The notes below the pieces were generated by a model that was not told the origin of the DNA, ran no database searches, and was given only the letters and a program-made list of their open reading frames with translations. A program made the translations under genes and the position numbers. Below are positions 15,927-23,763 of a DNA stretch of 34,517 nucleotides, in pieces (the stretch's first letter is position 1; each line of letters starts with the position of its first letter). Source of the DNA: Clostridia bacterium (GTDB lineage Bacteria > Bacillota > Clostridia > Oscillospirales > Oscillospiraceae); contig JAGKTU010000014.1 of NCBI GenBank assembly GCA_021153265.1, positions 1-34,517 on the forward strand. Reading direction: 5' to 3'.

Positions 15927-16586
15927 TCATTCTACATGACTTAAGAGTTTTGCCATTGAACCGTTGGAGTAAAATGCCTTAACAGTAAGTCCGACATTCG
16001 GTGATGCATAACTCAAGTCAGCACCATATTTGCACAGCAATTTTAGAATGCTGAGCAAATCGGTTTCTAATTCAACTGTAAAAATTCTATCGTCGCATTC
16101 GCAATTTGTAGCGTAATTAAACCTTGGCAATATTTGGTTTGCCTGCAAACAGTATCTCCAAATACCCGAATTGCCAGAGGAATCCAACTTGTTAAGGTCA
16201 GAACCTAATTGCAGCATTTTCTCTAATATTTTCCTTGCAATTATGGCTTTTTCTTTGGTGGAAAAGACTTCAAAACCCGTATACTGATTATTCGTGTTCC
16301 AGCGACTGCTCATCACCGCTGCGTTAATTGCGTCATGAATAACGGGGGCTCTCCATGTATTGCAACAGGATTCATCCTCCATAAAGTTCAAATCCGCGCC
16401 ATTATCAATCAAAAATTCAGCAATATCAAAAGCTCCTGTTTTCAATGCAACCTGCAACGGTGATTGGCCATCATCTTTTTTTGGGGGCTGTTTTGCCGTG
16501 CAATTTACAAGTTCTGGATTGCTGGCGATTAACTGCTTTACCAATTCAATGTTTTTATCTCTGATTGCCTTGAATAACTTTTTCAA
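15927..16586 (-). CDS. ankyrin-repeat protein of unknown function
   Basis: This is a 219-residue soluble protein built from ankyrin-type helical repeats. They are visible at about residues 1-32 (LFKAIRDKNIELVKQLIASN), 38-71 (GQSPLQVALKTGAFDIAEFL then IDNGADLN), about 113-140 (ARKILEKMLQLGSDLNKLD) and 178-200 (LLSILKLLCKYGADLSYASP). No signal peptide or catalytic motif was seen. The start is a TTG at 16586, supported by AGAGGTG 7 bases upstream. The coding sequence is clearly richer in A+T than its neighbours (one sampled line is near 35% GC against about 55% nearby) and uses different codons, suggesting recent acquisition. Such single-copy ankyrin proteins are sometimes immunity proteins or eukaryote-like scaffolds, but nothing here decides between these. 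Confidence 0.8.
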   Translation of the reverse strand: MKKLFKAIRDKNIELVKQLIASNPELVNCTAKQPPKKDDGQSPLQVALKTGAFDIAEFLIDNGADLNFMEDESCCNTWRAPVIHDAINAAVMSSRWNTNNQYTGFEVFSTKEKAIIARKILEKMLQLGSDLNKLDSSGNSGIWRYCLQANQILPRFNYATNCECDDRIFTVELETDLLSILKLLCKYGADLSYASPNVGLTVKAFYSNGSMAKLLSHVE

Positions 16587-16624
16587 AGTATTACACCTCT
16601 TTTTGTGACTACCGCATCAAAATT

Positions 16625-16653
16625 AGGATATATAAGCTGTTAGATAAATTCAA
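16625..16653 (-). promoter_or_regulatory. possible promoter of the ankyrin gene
   Basis: On the minus strand TTGAAT (16648-16653), a 17-base spacer and TATCCT (16625-16630) lie about 40 bases before the TTG start, in an AT-rich gap after the ABC exporter gene. Confidence 0.45.
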
Positions 16654-16680
16654 GTTTGCCGAACTGCGCTTGCGATATGA

Positions 16681-18444
16681 TTACTTCATAGCTTCCAGCG
16701 CCAAGGCATTCTGGGTACGGTAGAGGTCGGCATAGATACCGCCCTTTTGCAGCAGTTCCTCGTGGCTGCCGCACTCGGTGATGATGCCATCAGCAATGGA
16801 CACGATGCGGTTTGCTGCCCGGATGGTGCTTAAGCGGTGGGCAATGATCAAGGTTGTTCTGCCCTTGGCGAGGGCATCGAAGGCCCGCTGGATTTTGGCT
16901 TCCGTCACGGAATCCAGCGCGGAGGTAGCTTCGTCCAGAATCAGAATGGGGGGATTCTTCAGGAAGATTCGGGCAATTGCCACGCGCTGTTTCTGTCCGC
17001 CGGAGAGGAGCGTACCACGCTCGCCCACATAGGTGTCGAAGCCCTGGGGCATGGCGAGGATATCCTCGTAGATTTCCGCCTTCTTGGCGGCCTCGATGAC
17101 CTCTTCCATGGTGGCATCGGGCTTGCCGTAGCGGATATTCTCGAAAATCGTGTCGGCGAAGAGGAACACATCCTGCTGGACGATGCCGATATTCTCATGA
17201 ATAGAGCGCTGGGGCACATCCCGGATATCCAGTCCGTCGATGGAAATAGAGCCGGTGGACACATCGTAGAACCGGGGAATCAACTGGCAAAGGGTGGTCT
17301 TGCCGCCGCCGGAAGGGCCGACGATGGCCAGGGTCTCGCCGGGCTGCACCTCCAGAGAAACCTGCCGCAGCACGTCCAGATTGCCGTCATAGGCAAAGCT
17401 GACGTTGTCCACAGTGATGCCGCCCTTCACATCCTTAAGTGCCTTAGCATCGGGCTTATCCTGCAGGGTAGGTTCGGTACGCATGATGGTCACAAAGCGG
17501 TTGAGGCCGGCAAAACCATTGGCGAACATCTCGGAAAAGCCGGAGAGCTTGCGCATGGGGCTGACGAAGGAGGCGATGTAGAGGGTAAAGGTCAGCAGAT
17601 CCCGATAGTCCATGCCGCCCTTCATAACGAAATAGCCGCCCACGCCGATGATCACCACATTCAAGCTGCACAGGAAGAACTCCACGCTGCTGTGGAAACG
17701 GCCCATGGCCTTGTGAAAGTCCCGCTTGGAGTCCTTGAACAATTCATTGGCAGCATTGAACCGGGCGTTCTCCACATCCTCGTTGGCGAAGGCCTTGGCG
17801 GTGCGAAAACCGGAGAGGCTGCTCTCGATTTCCTGATTGATATGGCCGGTTTTCTCCTTGGCGGCACGGGAGGCCCGGCCCATGCTCTTGCGCATGGCCA
17901 TGACCACGATGAGGAACACCGGGATCATCAGTGCTACGATCACGGCCAGCTCCCAACGGATGGACACCATGACGATCAATGCGCCGATGATGGTAAGCAC
18001 CGAGGTCAGAAGATCCTCCGGGCCATGATGAGCCAGTTCCGTCAGTTCAAACAGGTCCGAAGTCAGGCGGCTCATGAGGACACCGGTGCGGTTAGAGTCG
18101 TAAAAATCAAAACTCATCCGCTGCATATGGGCGAAGAGGTCTTTGCGGATGTCCGCCTCCACCCGGATGCCGAAGGTATGGCCGTAGTAGGCCACGATGA
18201 ACTGCAGGAAAGAGCGCAGCAGATAGCAGCTCAGCACGATAACCATGACCGTAAAGAAAGTCTTGTACATCTGATTGGGCAGCATATCGTACAGGGCGCT
18301 GCGGGTGACCAACGGGAACATCAGGTCAATGGCGGCGATGCCAACGGCGCAGAGCACATCGATGGCAAAGAGCCCCTTGTGGTTTTTGAAATAGGACAGA
18401 AAGATCACCAAAGGTGAACGTTTCTGAAAATCTTGAGTTGTCAT
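16681..18444 (-). CDS. ABC exporter, fused membrane and ATPase domains
   Basis: This is a half-size type IV ABC exporter of 587 residues that would work as a homodimer. Six membrane helices occupy about residues 18-305 (FLSYFKNHKGLFAIDVLCAV; YGHTFGIRVEADIRKDLFAH). The ATPase domain follows, with Walker A GPSGGGKTT, Q-loop IGIVQQDVFLF, signature LLSGGQKQRVAIAR, Walker B ILILDEATSALD and H-loop IIAHRLST. The substrate cannot be told from sequence; lipid, peptide and drug exporters all look like this. The ATG at 18444 has GGAGG 7 bases upstream. An in-frame start 12 codons earlier lies over the promoter -10 box and was discarded. It is transcribed alone and divergently from an RluA-type gene. 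Confidence 0.92.
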   Translation of the reverse strand: MTTQDFQKRSPLVIFLSYFKNHKGLFAIDVLCAVGIAAIDLMFPLVTRSALYDMLPNQMYKTFFTVMVIVLSCYLLRSFLQFIVAYYGHTFGIRVEADIRKDLFAHMQRMSFDFYDSNRTGVLMSRLTSDLFELTELAHHGPEDLLTSVLTIIGALIVMVSIRWELAVIVALMIPVFLIVVMAMRKSMGRASRAAKEKTGHINQEIESSLSGFRTAKAFANEDVENARFNAANELFKDSKRDFHKAMGRFHSSVEFFLCSLNVVIIGVGGYFVMKGGMDYRDLLTFTLYIASFVSPMRKLSGFSEMFANGFAGLNRFVTIMRTEPTLQDKPDAKALKDVKGGITVDNVSFAYDGNLDVLRQVSLEVQPGETLAIVGPSGGGKTTLCQLIPRFYDVSTGSISIDGLDIRDVPQRSIHENIGIVQQDVFLFADTIFENIRYGKPDATMEEVIEAAKKAEIYEDILAMPQGFDTYVGERGTLLSGGQKQRVAIARIFLKNPPILILDEATSALDSVTEAKIQRAFDALAKGRTTLIIAHRLSTIRAANRIVSIADGIITECGSHEELLQKGGIYADLYRTQNALALEAMK

Positions 18445-18471
18445 GTTGTTTCCTCCGTTTCTATCCTCTCT

Positions 18472-18499
18472 ATTATACATTTTTTCCGGAATGTTGCAA
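18472..18499 (-). promoter_or_regulatory. sigma-A promoter of the ABC exporter gene
   Basis: On the minus strand TTGCAA (18494-18499), a 16-base spacer and TATAAT (18472-18477). Its -35 lies only nine bases from the -35 of the divergent promoter, and TTGC-N4-GCAA (18494-18505) spans the gap. Confidence 0.75.
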
Positions 18500-18508
18500 G
18501 CGCAACTT

Positions 18509-18536
18509 TTGATTTTTCCGAAATATGTGATATAAT
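18509..18536 (+). promoter_or_regulatory. sigma-A promoter of the RluA-family gene
   Basis: TTGATT (18509-18514), a 16-base spacer and TATAAT (18531-18536) lie about 44 bases ahead of the start codon, back to back with the exporter promoter. Confidence 0.75.
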
Positions 18537-18579
18537 CAACATAACGAGCAGATCATCTCCCGGATTTAGGAGGCATACA

Positions 18580-19173
18580 ATGGAAATTCTGTATTCTGAT
18601 AAACACTTGGCTGTCTGTGTCAAGCCCGTGGGGCTGGACTCGGAGGCGGAACTGCCCAATGCGCTGAAAGAACTTCTGGGCGGCGAAATCTTCCCCATCC
18701 ATCGGCTGGACAAAAATGTGGGTGGCGTGATGGTCTATGCGCGCACAAAGCCGGCAGCCGCTAAACTGTCCAAGGCGGTGCAGGACGGACGGATGGTAAA
18801 AGAATATGTGGCCATGGTTCATGGCGCGCCCCCGGAAAGCGGCGACTGGACGGATTTTCTATTTAAAGACAGTCGGAAAAATAAGGTTTTTGTGGTCAAA
18901 AAAGAGCGAAAGGGCGTAAAACTCGCACGTTTGGAGTATCAATGCCTTCGTTCCGGCGAAAAGAGCCTTGTTCACGTCCGGCTGCACACCGGGCGCAGCC
19001 ATCAGATCCGTGTGCAGTTCGCCAGTCGAGGTTTCCCCCTGGTGGGCGACCACAAATACGGCTCCCGTGATGACGCCGCTGCCCCTATGCTGTTCTCCTG
19101 CCGGATCAGCTTCCCTTGGGGCGAGGAGATCAAGGTGTTTGAAAAATTCCCGGACTGGTATCTCCCATTCTAA
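18580..19173 (+). CDS. short RluA-family pseudouridine synthase
   Basis: This 197-residue protein consists of the RluA catalytic domain alone, without an S4 domain. The catalytic Asp is D44 in HRLDKNVGGVMVYAR, and the later motif VRLHTGRSHQIRVQFASRG is typical of RluA, RluC and RluD. It should modify a uridine in rRNA or tRNA; the target cannot be assigned. The ATG at 18580 has AGGAGG 7 bases upstream. A longer in-frame reading from 18433 would start inside the divergent exporter gene and cross both promoters, so it was rejected. Confidence 0.88.
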   Translation: MEILYSDKHLAVCVKPVGLDSEAELPNALKELLGGEIFPIHRLDKNVGGVMVYARTKPAAAKLSKAVQDGRMVKEYVAMVHGAPPESGDWTDFLFKDSRKNKVFVVKKERKGVKLARLEYQCLRSGEKSLVHVRLHTGRSHQIRVQFASRGFPLVGDHKYGSRDDAAAPMLFSCRISFPWGEEIKVFEKFPDWYLPF

Positions 19174-19290
19174 ACGCGCAACTTCATACTTATTTAATAT
19201 TTGCCCACTTATTTTCTTAAAATCCGCGGGGTATAATAATGACATAAAGCATGAATATCTTTTTCATTTTCCTACCTCTCTTTTTTCTGT

Positions 19291-19331
19291 AAAAATCCCG
19301 ATGCGATCTGGTCAATCGCATCGGGATTTTT
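19291..19331. terminator. bidirectional terminator between rluA-like and ApbE-like genes
   Basis: A perfect 17-bp stem (19291-19307 with 19315-19331), a 7-base loop and A/T runs at both ends (AAAAA and TTTTT) make this a good terminator on either strand. It serves two convergent transcripts. Confidence 0.9.
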
Positions 19332-19335
19332 CATG

Positions 19336-19370
19336 TAAAATGGACTTCGCAGTACGCGAAGTCCATTTTA
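19336..19370 (-). terminator. hairpin abutting the ApbE-like stop codon
   Basis: A perfect 15-bp stem (19336-19350 with 19356-19370) with a 5-base loop begins directly after the TAA (19371-19373) of the minus-strand gene. Its own T-tract is part of the stem (ATTTTA), and the stronger hairpin at 19291-19331 follows four bases later. The pair probably acts as a tandem terminator for the opp operon. Confidence 0.75.
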
Positions 19371-20633
19371 TTACTTTTCAGGAGCCAGTGTATAGGAATA
19401 GCCCTGTTCCACCGGGAGCAGAGCCGGGGATAGCTTCGGATCATTGTAATGAAGGTTTGTCCCCTCATACCAGATCGTATAAATCTGATCCTGCTCCAGC
19501 GCAGAAATCATCTGCATATCCATGGTGTCGTTAATATACAGCGGAGCCATGCGCAGCAGAACCTCCGCACAGCCAAGATTTTGAGAATAAGCCACCATAT
19601 TTTCGGTGGCACTCTTACTCTTGCCGTCGGTTGGCGCCAGATAAGTGGAAGCAATGCTGCCGTCTGCATAGGCATAATAGTGCCAGCGGTCCGACTCGCC
19701 CATAGGATAGTTTCGCAGGAATACAATGCTCATTGGCCGGTCATAGTCGATCTTCGCAGGAATGAGAATGTCCTGACCCTGTCTGTGGAACAGATTGAAG
19801 GAGAATGGTTTCCCTCTTTCATCCAGATTTCTTGTAAAGCCATCGTAACTGGCAATATATCCGTGCGTGAAGCCTTCCGCGCGGAGGGAATCGGCAATAT
19901 AATCCGCAACAAATGCATTCCGCATCCAGCCGAAATCAAACACCGTTTCGATGCCATTTTCCTCGATAAAGTCAAGATACTCCCGGGAAACCTCCAGTCT
20001 TACCTTGTTACCTCCCAAAATCTGAAGCTGAATCATCTGAGGATCGTTTGCAAAAGCTGCCGCTTCCGCGATATATGCTGCCAGTTCCGGGTTGTAAGCC
20101 GGGTCATACAAAGATGCATCCAAATCGTTATCGCTGATAAAGATCCGGTCATACTCGGTGTAGACCGGGGCCAGATAGGGGTACCGGGAGTTATATTCCA
20201 CGATCAGTGCCAACGCGTCATACAAAACAGGATCGATCTGCACCGTTTCATTCAAATGGTTATTCAAATAATACAGGTTGTGCAGTTTCGTTTCCACATC
20301 GTCGGTGCTGAAAAGCTGATATGCTTTCTGAGTCTGTTCGGTATACATCGCGGTGATCTTCCGGTTGACCGCAGAGGCTGATCCGCCATAATCCGTGAAG
20401 TCATACATCAGGACAAAATCGTAGCTGCAGTTGGGTGCTTTCTCACTGACCGTCACCTGCTGCCAGCCGGGTTCGGTTGAGAAAAAAGCATGGATTCCAA
20501 TGCCAAATGCCACAAGTGCGATGATCAGAAGAACCGCGATCAAAATCCAGCGAATCTTGATGTTCTTTTCAGACAGTTCAATTTGTTTAACAGGTTTTAA
20601 TCTGGGCGTTCTATCCCGTGGTGTTTTTTTCAT
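19371..20633 (-). CDS. membrane-anchored protein with degenerate ApbE-like fold, last gene of the opp operon
   Basis: This 420-residue protein has a basic cytoplasmic N-terminus, one membrane anchor (about residues 28-50) and a large extracellular domain. The order of motifs resembles ApbE (FAD:protein FMN transferase). An N-terminal helix reads MYTEQTQKAYQLFSTDD. Then comes FDFGWMRNAFVADYIADSLR (about 232-251) where ApbE has DLGGIAKGYAVD, and AEGFTHGYIASYDG in the place of the glycine-rich strand. Finally STYLAPTDGKS (about 329-339) sits where ApbE has HIIDPRTG. Key flavin-binding residues (the KG pair, the His before DPxTG) are missing, so transferase activity is doubtful. This similarity was read by eye and is an inference. 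AGGAGG lies 4 bases before the ATG at 20633. The gene is 63 bases after oppF, with a hairpin between them. Confidence 0.6.
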   Translation of the reverse strand: MKKTPRDRTPRLKPVKQIELSEKNIKIRWILIAVLLIIALVAFGIGIHAFFSTEPGWQQVTVSEKAPNCSYDFVLMYDFTDYGGSASAVNRKITAMYTEQTQKAYQLFSTDDVETKLHNLYYLNNHLNETVQIDPVLYDALALIVEYNSRYPYLAPVYTEYDRIFISDNDLDASLYDPAYNPELAAYIAEAAAFANDPQMIQLQILGGNKVRLEVSREYLDFIEENGIETVFDFGWMRNAFVADYIADSLRAEGFTHGYIASYDGFTRNLDERGKPFSFNLFHRQGQDILIPAKIDYDRPMSIVFLRNYPMGESDRWHYYAYADGSIASTYLAPTDGKSKSATENMVAYSQNLGCAEVLLRMAPLYINDTMDMQMISALEQDQIYTIWYEGTNLHYNDPKLSPALLPVEQGYSYTLAPEK

Positions 20634-20652
20634 AAAACCTCCTAAAATGGAA

Positions 20653-20685
20653 CCGTGCGAAGCGGCAGAAAGCCGCTCCGCACGG
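20653..20685. repeat. intercistronic hairpin between oppF and the ApbE-like gene
   Basis: CCGTGCG-AGCGGC pairs with GCCGCT-CGCACGG around a 5-base loop. On the minus-strand RNA the stem is 14 bp including one G-U pair. No T-run follows and the next gene's AGGAGG is about 12 bases away. It looks like an attenuator or an mRNA stability element. Confidence 0.6.
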
Positions 20686-20696
20686 AATCAGAAACA

Positions 20697-21989
20697 TTAT
20701 ATGACCGCCAATAGCAACAGCAGGCCAAACAAAGCCAATACGACGCCGATGGTAATCAAACCAGCGATTGCGCCCTTCTTGCAGGCCTTGTAATTGCGAA
20801 TATAGTTGAATTTGCGGAATACCAAGCCGCCGATCAGACCCAGCAGAGGCAGCAGGAAGGACAGGAATGCGTACCACTTGCTGCCGGTGTCATGCAGAGG
20901 AGCTTCAATGATGCCTGCATCCGTGGGAATGGATGCCTCCGCGATCTTCTTCTCCTCCTGAGATGCATTGGGGTCCAGAATCGTGATGGACTTCAGCTTC
21001 TCGCCATTCTGCCGCAGTGCCTTATACTCTTCGATTTCCTTCTTGTTGCCGAACACATAGTGGTTATTTCCGATATCCACCAGTTCAGGCTTGTCCTCGG
21101 AATAATCATGGACGGAAGGATCGTAGGTAAACAGAACCTTGTTCTTTTCCAGCAGCGGATCGGGAATGGGGATCGCAGAAATCAGGCTGCGGGTATAAGG
21201 ATGCATCGGGAAGTCAAACAGTTCTTCCGCCTCTGCAATTTCCACGATATCGCCCTTGTAGATAACGCCGATTCTGTCAGAAATGAAGCGAACAATGGAC
21301 AGATCGTGGGCAATGAACAGGTAGGTAACATCCTGCTCCTTCTGGAACTTCTTCAGCAGGTTCAGAACCTGCGCACGGATGGACACATCCAGTGCGGAGA
21401 TGGGCTCATCGGCGATGACCAGCTCGGGCTCCATGACCATTGCACGAGCCAGACCGATACGCTGACGCTGACCACCGGAGAACTCATGGGGGTAACGGGT
21501 CAAATGCTCGGGCAGCAGACCGACCTCATTGATCATCTTCTCGACTTTCTGCACGCGGTCGTTCTCGTTCTCGAAGAGGTGGAAGTTATACAGACCTTCC
21601 GAAACGATATAATCAACCGTAGCACGCTCGTTCAGAGATGCAGCAGGATCCTGGAAGACCATCTGGATGTTTCGGATGACCTCGCGGTCCAGCTTCTTGC
21701 TGGTCTTGCCGGAGATCCGAACACCCTTGTACTGAATCTCGCCGGCAGCACAGGGATTCACGCGAATCACAGCACGGCCGATGGTGGTCTTGCCGGAGCC
21801 GGACTCACCAACCAGAGAGAAAGTCTCACCCTTGTAAATATCAAAGCTTGCATTCTTAACAGCCTTCACCGCATTGTCGCCCTTGCCAAATGTGATGTCC
21901 ACATTCTTCAGGCTCAGCAGGATCTCACGGCCGTTTTCGTCCAGAGGACCGTGTTCGGGCAAGCAACTTGCTTTATATTCTTTAGCCAA
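20697..21989 (-). CDS. oppF: oligopeptide ABC transporter ATPase OppF with C-terminal membrane tail
   Basis: This is one of the two ATPases of the oligopeptide importer. Residues 1 to about 320 form a normal OppF/AmiF NBD: Walker A GESGSGKTT, Q-loop QMVFQDPAASLN, signature FSGGQRQRIGLARAM, Walker B LVIADEPISALD, H-loop FIAHDLS, and the Opp C-terminal words SAIPIPDP and HYVFGNKKEIEEY. Unusually, about 100 residues follow, including two hydrophobic helices (about 373-392 and 407-429) joined by a basic loop (RKFNYIRNYKACKKG). This would anchor the ATPase in the membrane independently of the permeases. The start is a TTG at 21989 with AGGAGG 8 bases upstream, 13 bases after the oppD stop. The ATG at 22103 would overlap oppD by 100 bases in another frame and adds unrelated residues. 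Confidence 0.87.
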   Translation of the reverse strand: MAKEYKASCLPEHGPLDENGREILLSLKNVDITFGKGDNAVKAVKNASFDIYKGETFSLVGESGSGKTTIGRAVIRVNPCAAGEIQYKGVRISGKTSKKLDREVIRNIQMVFQDPAASLNERATVDYIVSEGLYNFHLFENENDRVQKVEKMINEVGLLPEHLTRYPHEFSGGQRQRIGLARAMVMEPELVIADEPISALDVSIRAQVLNLLKKFQKEQDVTYLFIAHDLSIVRFISDRIGVIYKGDIVEIAEAEELFDFPMHPYTRSLISAIPIPDPLLEKNKVLFTYDPSVHDYSEDKPELVDIGNNHYVFGNKKEIEEYKALRQNGEKLKSITILDPNASQEEKKIAEASIPTDAGIIEAPLHDTGSKWYAFLSFLLPLLGLIGGLVFRKFNYIRNYKACKKGAIAGLITIGVVLALFGLLLLLAVI

Positions 21990-22002
21990 ACCGTTTTCCT
22001 CC

Positions 22003-23751
22003 TTAAATATTAAATGCATCCACAAGCTTTTCGTGGATATTCTGAATGATTTCAGGCTTTTCCACCTTCGGTGCTCTGGGATCCAACAGCCAGGTCTTGG
22101 CAAAATGGGTGTCGGAAATCTGGAACATGGGAGGCTCCTTCAGGGTATCGATCTTCAGGCAGTAGGGGTTACGGGGTGCAAATGCATCGCCCACGATCTT
22201 ATTGTACAGAGAAGGAGGGGTACCGGTGATGGAATAGAGCTTGGTGTTTCTCTGGGCAAGCTGAGGCAGAGAGGACAGCAGCGCCCAAGTATAGGGATGT
22301 CTGGGATCGTAGAAGACTTCTTCACAGGTGCCCAGCTCCACGACCTGACCGCCATACAGAACGGCAACACGGTCGGCAACATTGGCAACCACGCCCAGGT
22401 CATGGGTAATGAAGACGATGGTGTAATTGAATTCCTTCTGCAGATCCTTGATCAGCTTCAGAATCTGAGCCTGAATGGTAACGTCCAGAGCGGTGGTGGG
22501 CTCGTCACAGATCAGGATCTTGGGCTGGCAGGACAGGGCGATTGCGATAACGATACGCTGACGCATACCGCCGGAATACTGGAAGGGATAGTCATCGAAA
22601 CGGGCTTCCGCGTTGGGAATACCGACCTTCTTCATCAGGATCAGTGCGCGCTCACGGGCTTCCAGCTCGGAGCAATTCTGATGCTTCAGAATCACGGAGG
22701 TGATCTGCTTGCCGATGGTGATGATGGGGTTCAGAGAAGTCATGGGGTCCTGGAAGACAGTGGCGATCTTGCCGCCGCGGATCTTGGTCCAGTCCTTGCT
22801 GTACTTGACCTTTGCCAGGTTCAGCACGCACTTACCATGCAGGATCTCTTCAGTCTCATCCAGATACTTGACCCGGAAGACAACTTCATCAAAGACAGCG
22901 TTACGGACATTGTCATCATTCAGGTCCAGACCCATGCGCATAGCCTTCTTGAAGGACTTCAGCAGTTCACGCAGGAACTTGACCTTCTTATACATGGGAT
23001 AGCGGCCAATGGAAAGATAGATTTCCTTAGCGATGATCTCATTTCTGTCCTTGGTTTCGTCGGAGATAGGCTTCTGGATCTCCTGCTCATAAGATGCTTT
23101 CAGAGCAGCCTTCTTTGCATCATAGTCCTTCTGATATGCAACATCGTTCTTCAGAGACTTCTTATTGGCAGCAATGGTTTCCTCGCGCAGCTTCGTAACT
23201 GCTTTGATCTCGGCATCCATGTCGTTGATCAGGGCAGTCAGCTCCTTCAGACGAGCCTTTTCCTTTCTGGTGTCCACAGTCAGCTTCTGATTGTACAGCT
23301 CGGTCCGACGGTAGTTCAGATCCTTCAGCTTGGTGTCAAAAGCTTCCTCTTCTTCCTGAGAAAGGAAACCCTTTGCCTTGCGCTCAGATTCCAGTTCCAG
23401 AATCTGCTTATAAATCTCGGCACCATGCTCCAGCTGAGCAAACTGATTCAGCTTGGACCAGGCATTGGCGATCATAGACTTCGCCTGTCCATTCAGCTTA
23501 ACCGTGGTGTCGGCCAGCTCTTCATCATTGAAGATGATGGAGCCTTCGCTGATATAGCCATTGGTCTCCAGCATGCCGGCGAAGGTCTTGGTGAAGACAG
23601 ACTTACCGGAGCCGGACTCACCGACAATGGCAACGGACTCATTTTCGTAAAAATCCAGAGAGATACCCCGGATTGCAGACAACGTTCTGCCGCGCACCTT
23701 AAAGTTGACGTGCAGGTTGTCAACAGAGAGTAATACTTTTCTATTTTCCAT
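22003..23751 (-). CDS. oppD: oligopeptide ABC transporter ATPase OppD with large helical insertion
   Basis: This is the second ATPase of the importer. At 582 residues it is about 240 longer than ordinary OppD. Walker A GESGSGKS is at 44-51, but the Q-loop FQDPMTSLNP comes only at about 333; about 60 residues is usual between them. The intervening segment (about 80-319) is charged and mostly helical, with heptad-like coiled coil around 130-235 (RKEKARLKELTALINDMDAE). After it the NBD resumes normally: IRGGKIATVFQDP, signature YSGGMRQR (392-399), Walker B ILICDEPTTALD and H-loop FITHDLG. The Cys-rich C-terminal motif of OppD is present in outline (DAFAPRNPYC) but has lost all but one Cys. The ATG at 23751 has AGAGGTG 6 bases upstream. 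A GTG three codons earlier overlaps that site. Confidence 0.9.
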   Translation of the reverse strand: MENRKVLLSVDNLHVNFKVRGRTLSAIRGISLDFYENESVAIVGESGSGKSVFTKTFAGMLETNGYISEGSIIFNDEELADTTVKLNGQAKSMIANAWSKLNQFAQLEHGAEIYKQILELESERKAKGFLSQEEEEAFDTKLKDLNYRRTELYNQKLTVDTRKEKARLKELTALINDMDAEIKAVTKLREETIAANKKSLKNDVAYQKDYDAKKAALKASYEQEIQKPISDETKDRNEIIAKEIYLSIGRYPMYKKVKFLRELLKSFKKAMRMGLDLNDDNVRNAVFDEVVFRVKYLDETEEILHGKCVLNLAKVKYSKDWTKIRGGKIATVFQDPMTSLNPIITIGKQITSVILKHQNCSELEARERALILMKKVGIPNAEARFDDYPFQYSGGMRQRIVIAIALSCQPKILICDEPTTALDVTIQAQILKLIKDLQKEFNYTIVFITHDLGVVANVADRVAVLYGGQVVELGTCEEVFYDPRHPYTWALLSSLPQLAQRNTKLYSITGTPPSLYNKIVGDAFAPRNPYCLKIDTLKEPPMFQISDTHFAKTWLLDPRAPKVEKPEIIQNIHEKLVDAFNI

Positions 23752-23763
23752 ACCTGACACCTC

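Noticed and set aside
15927..16680. Insertion sequence or integron around the ankyrin gene
   Set aside because: No transposase, terminal inverted repeats or target duplications could be seen at either edge.
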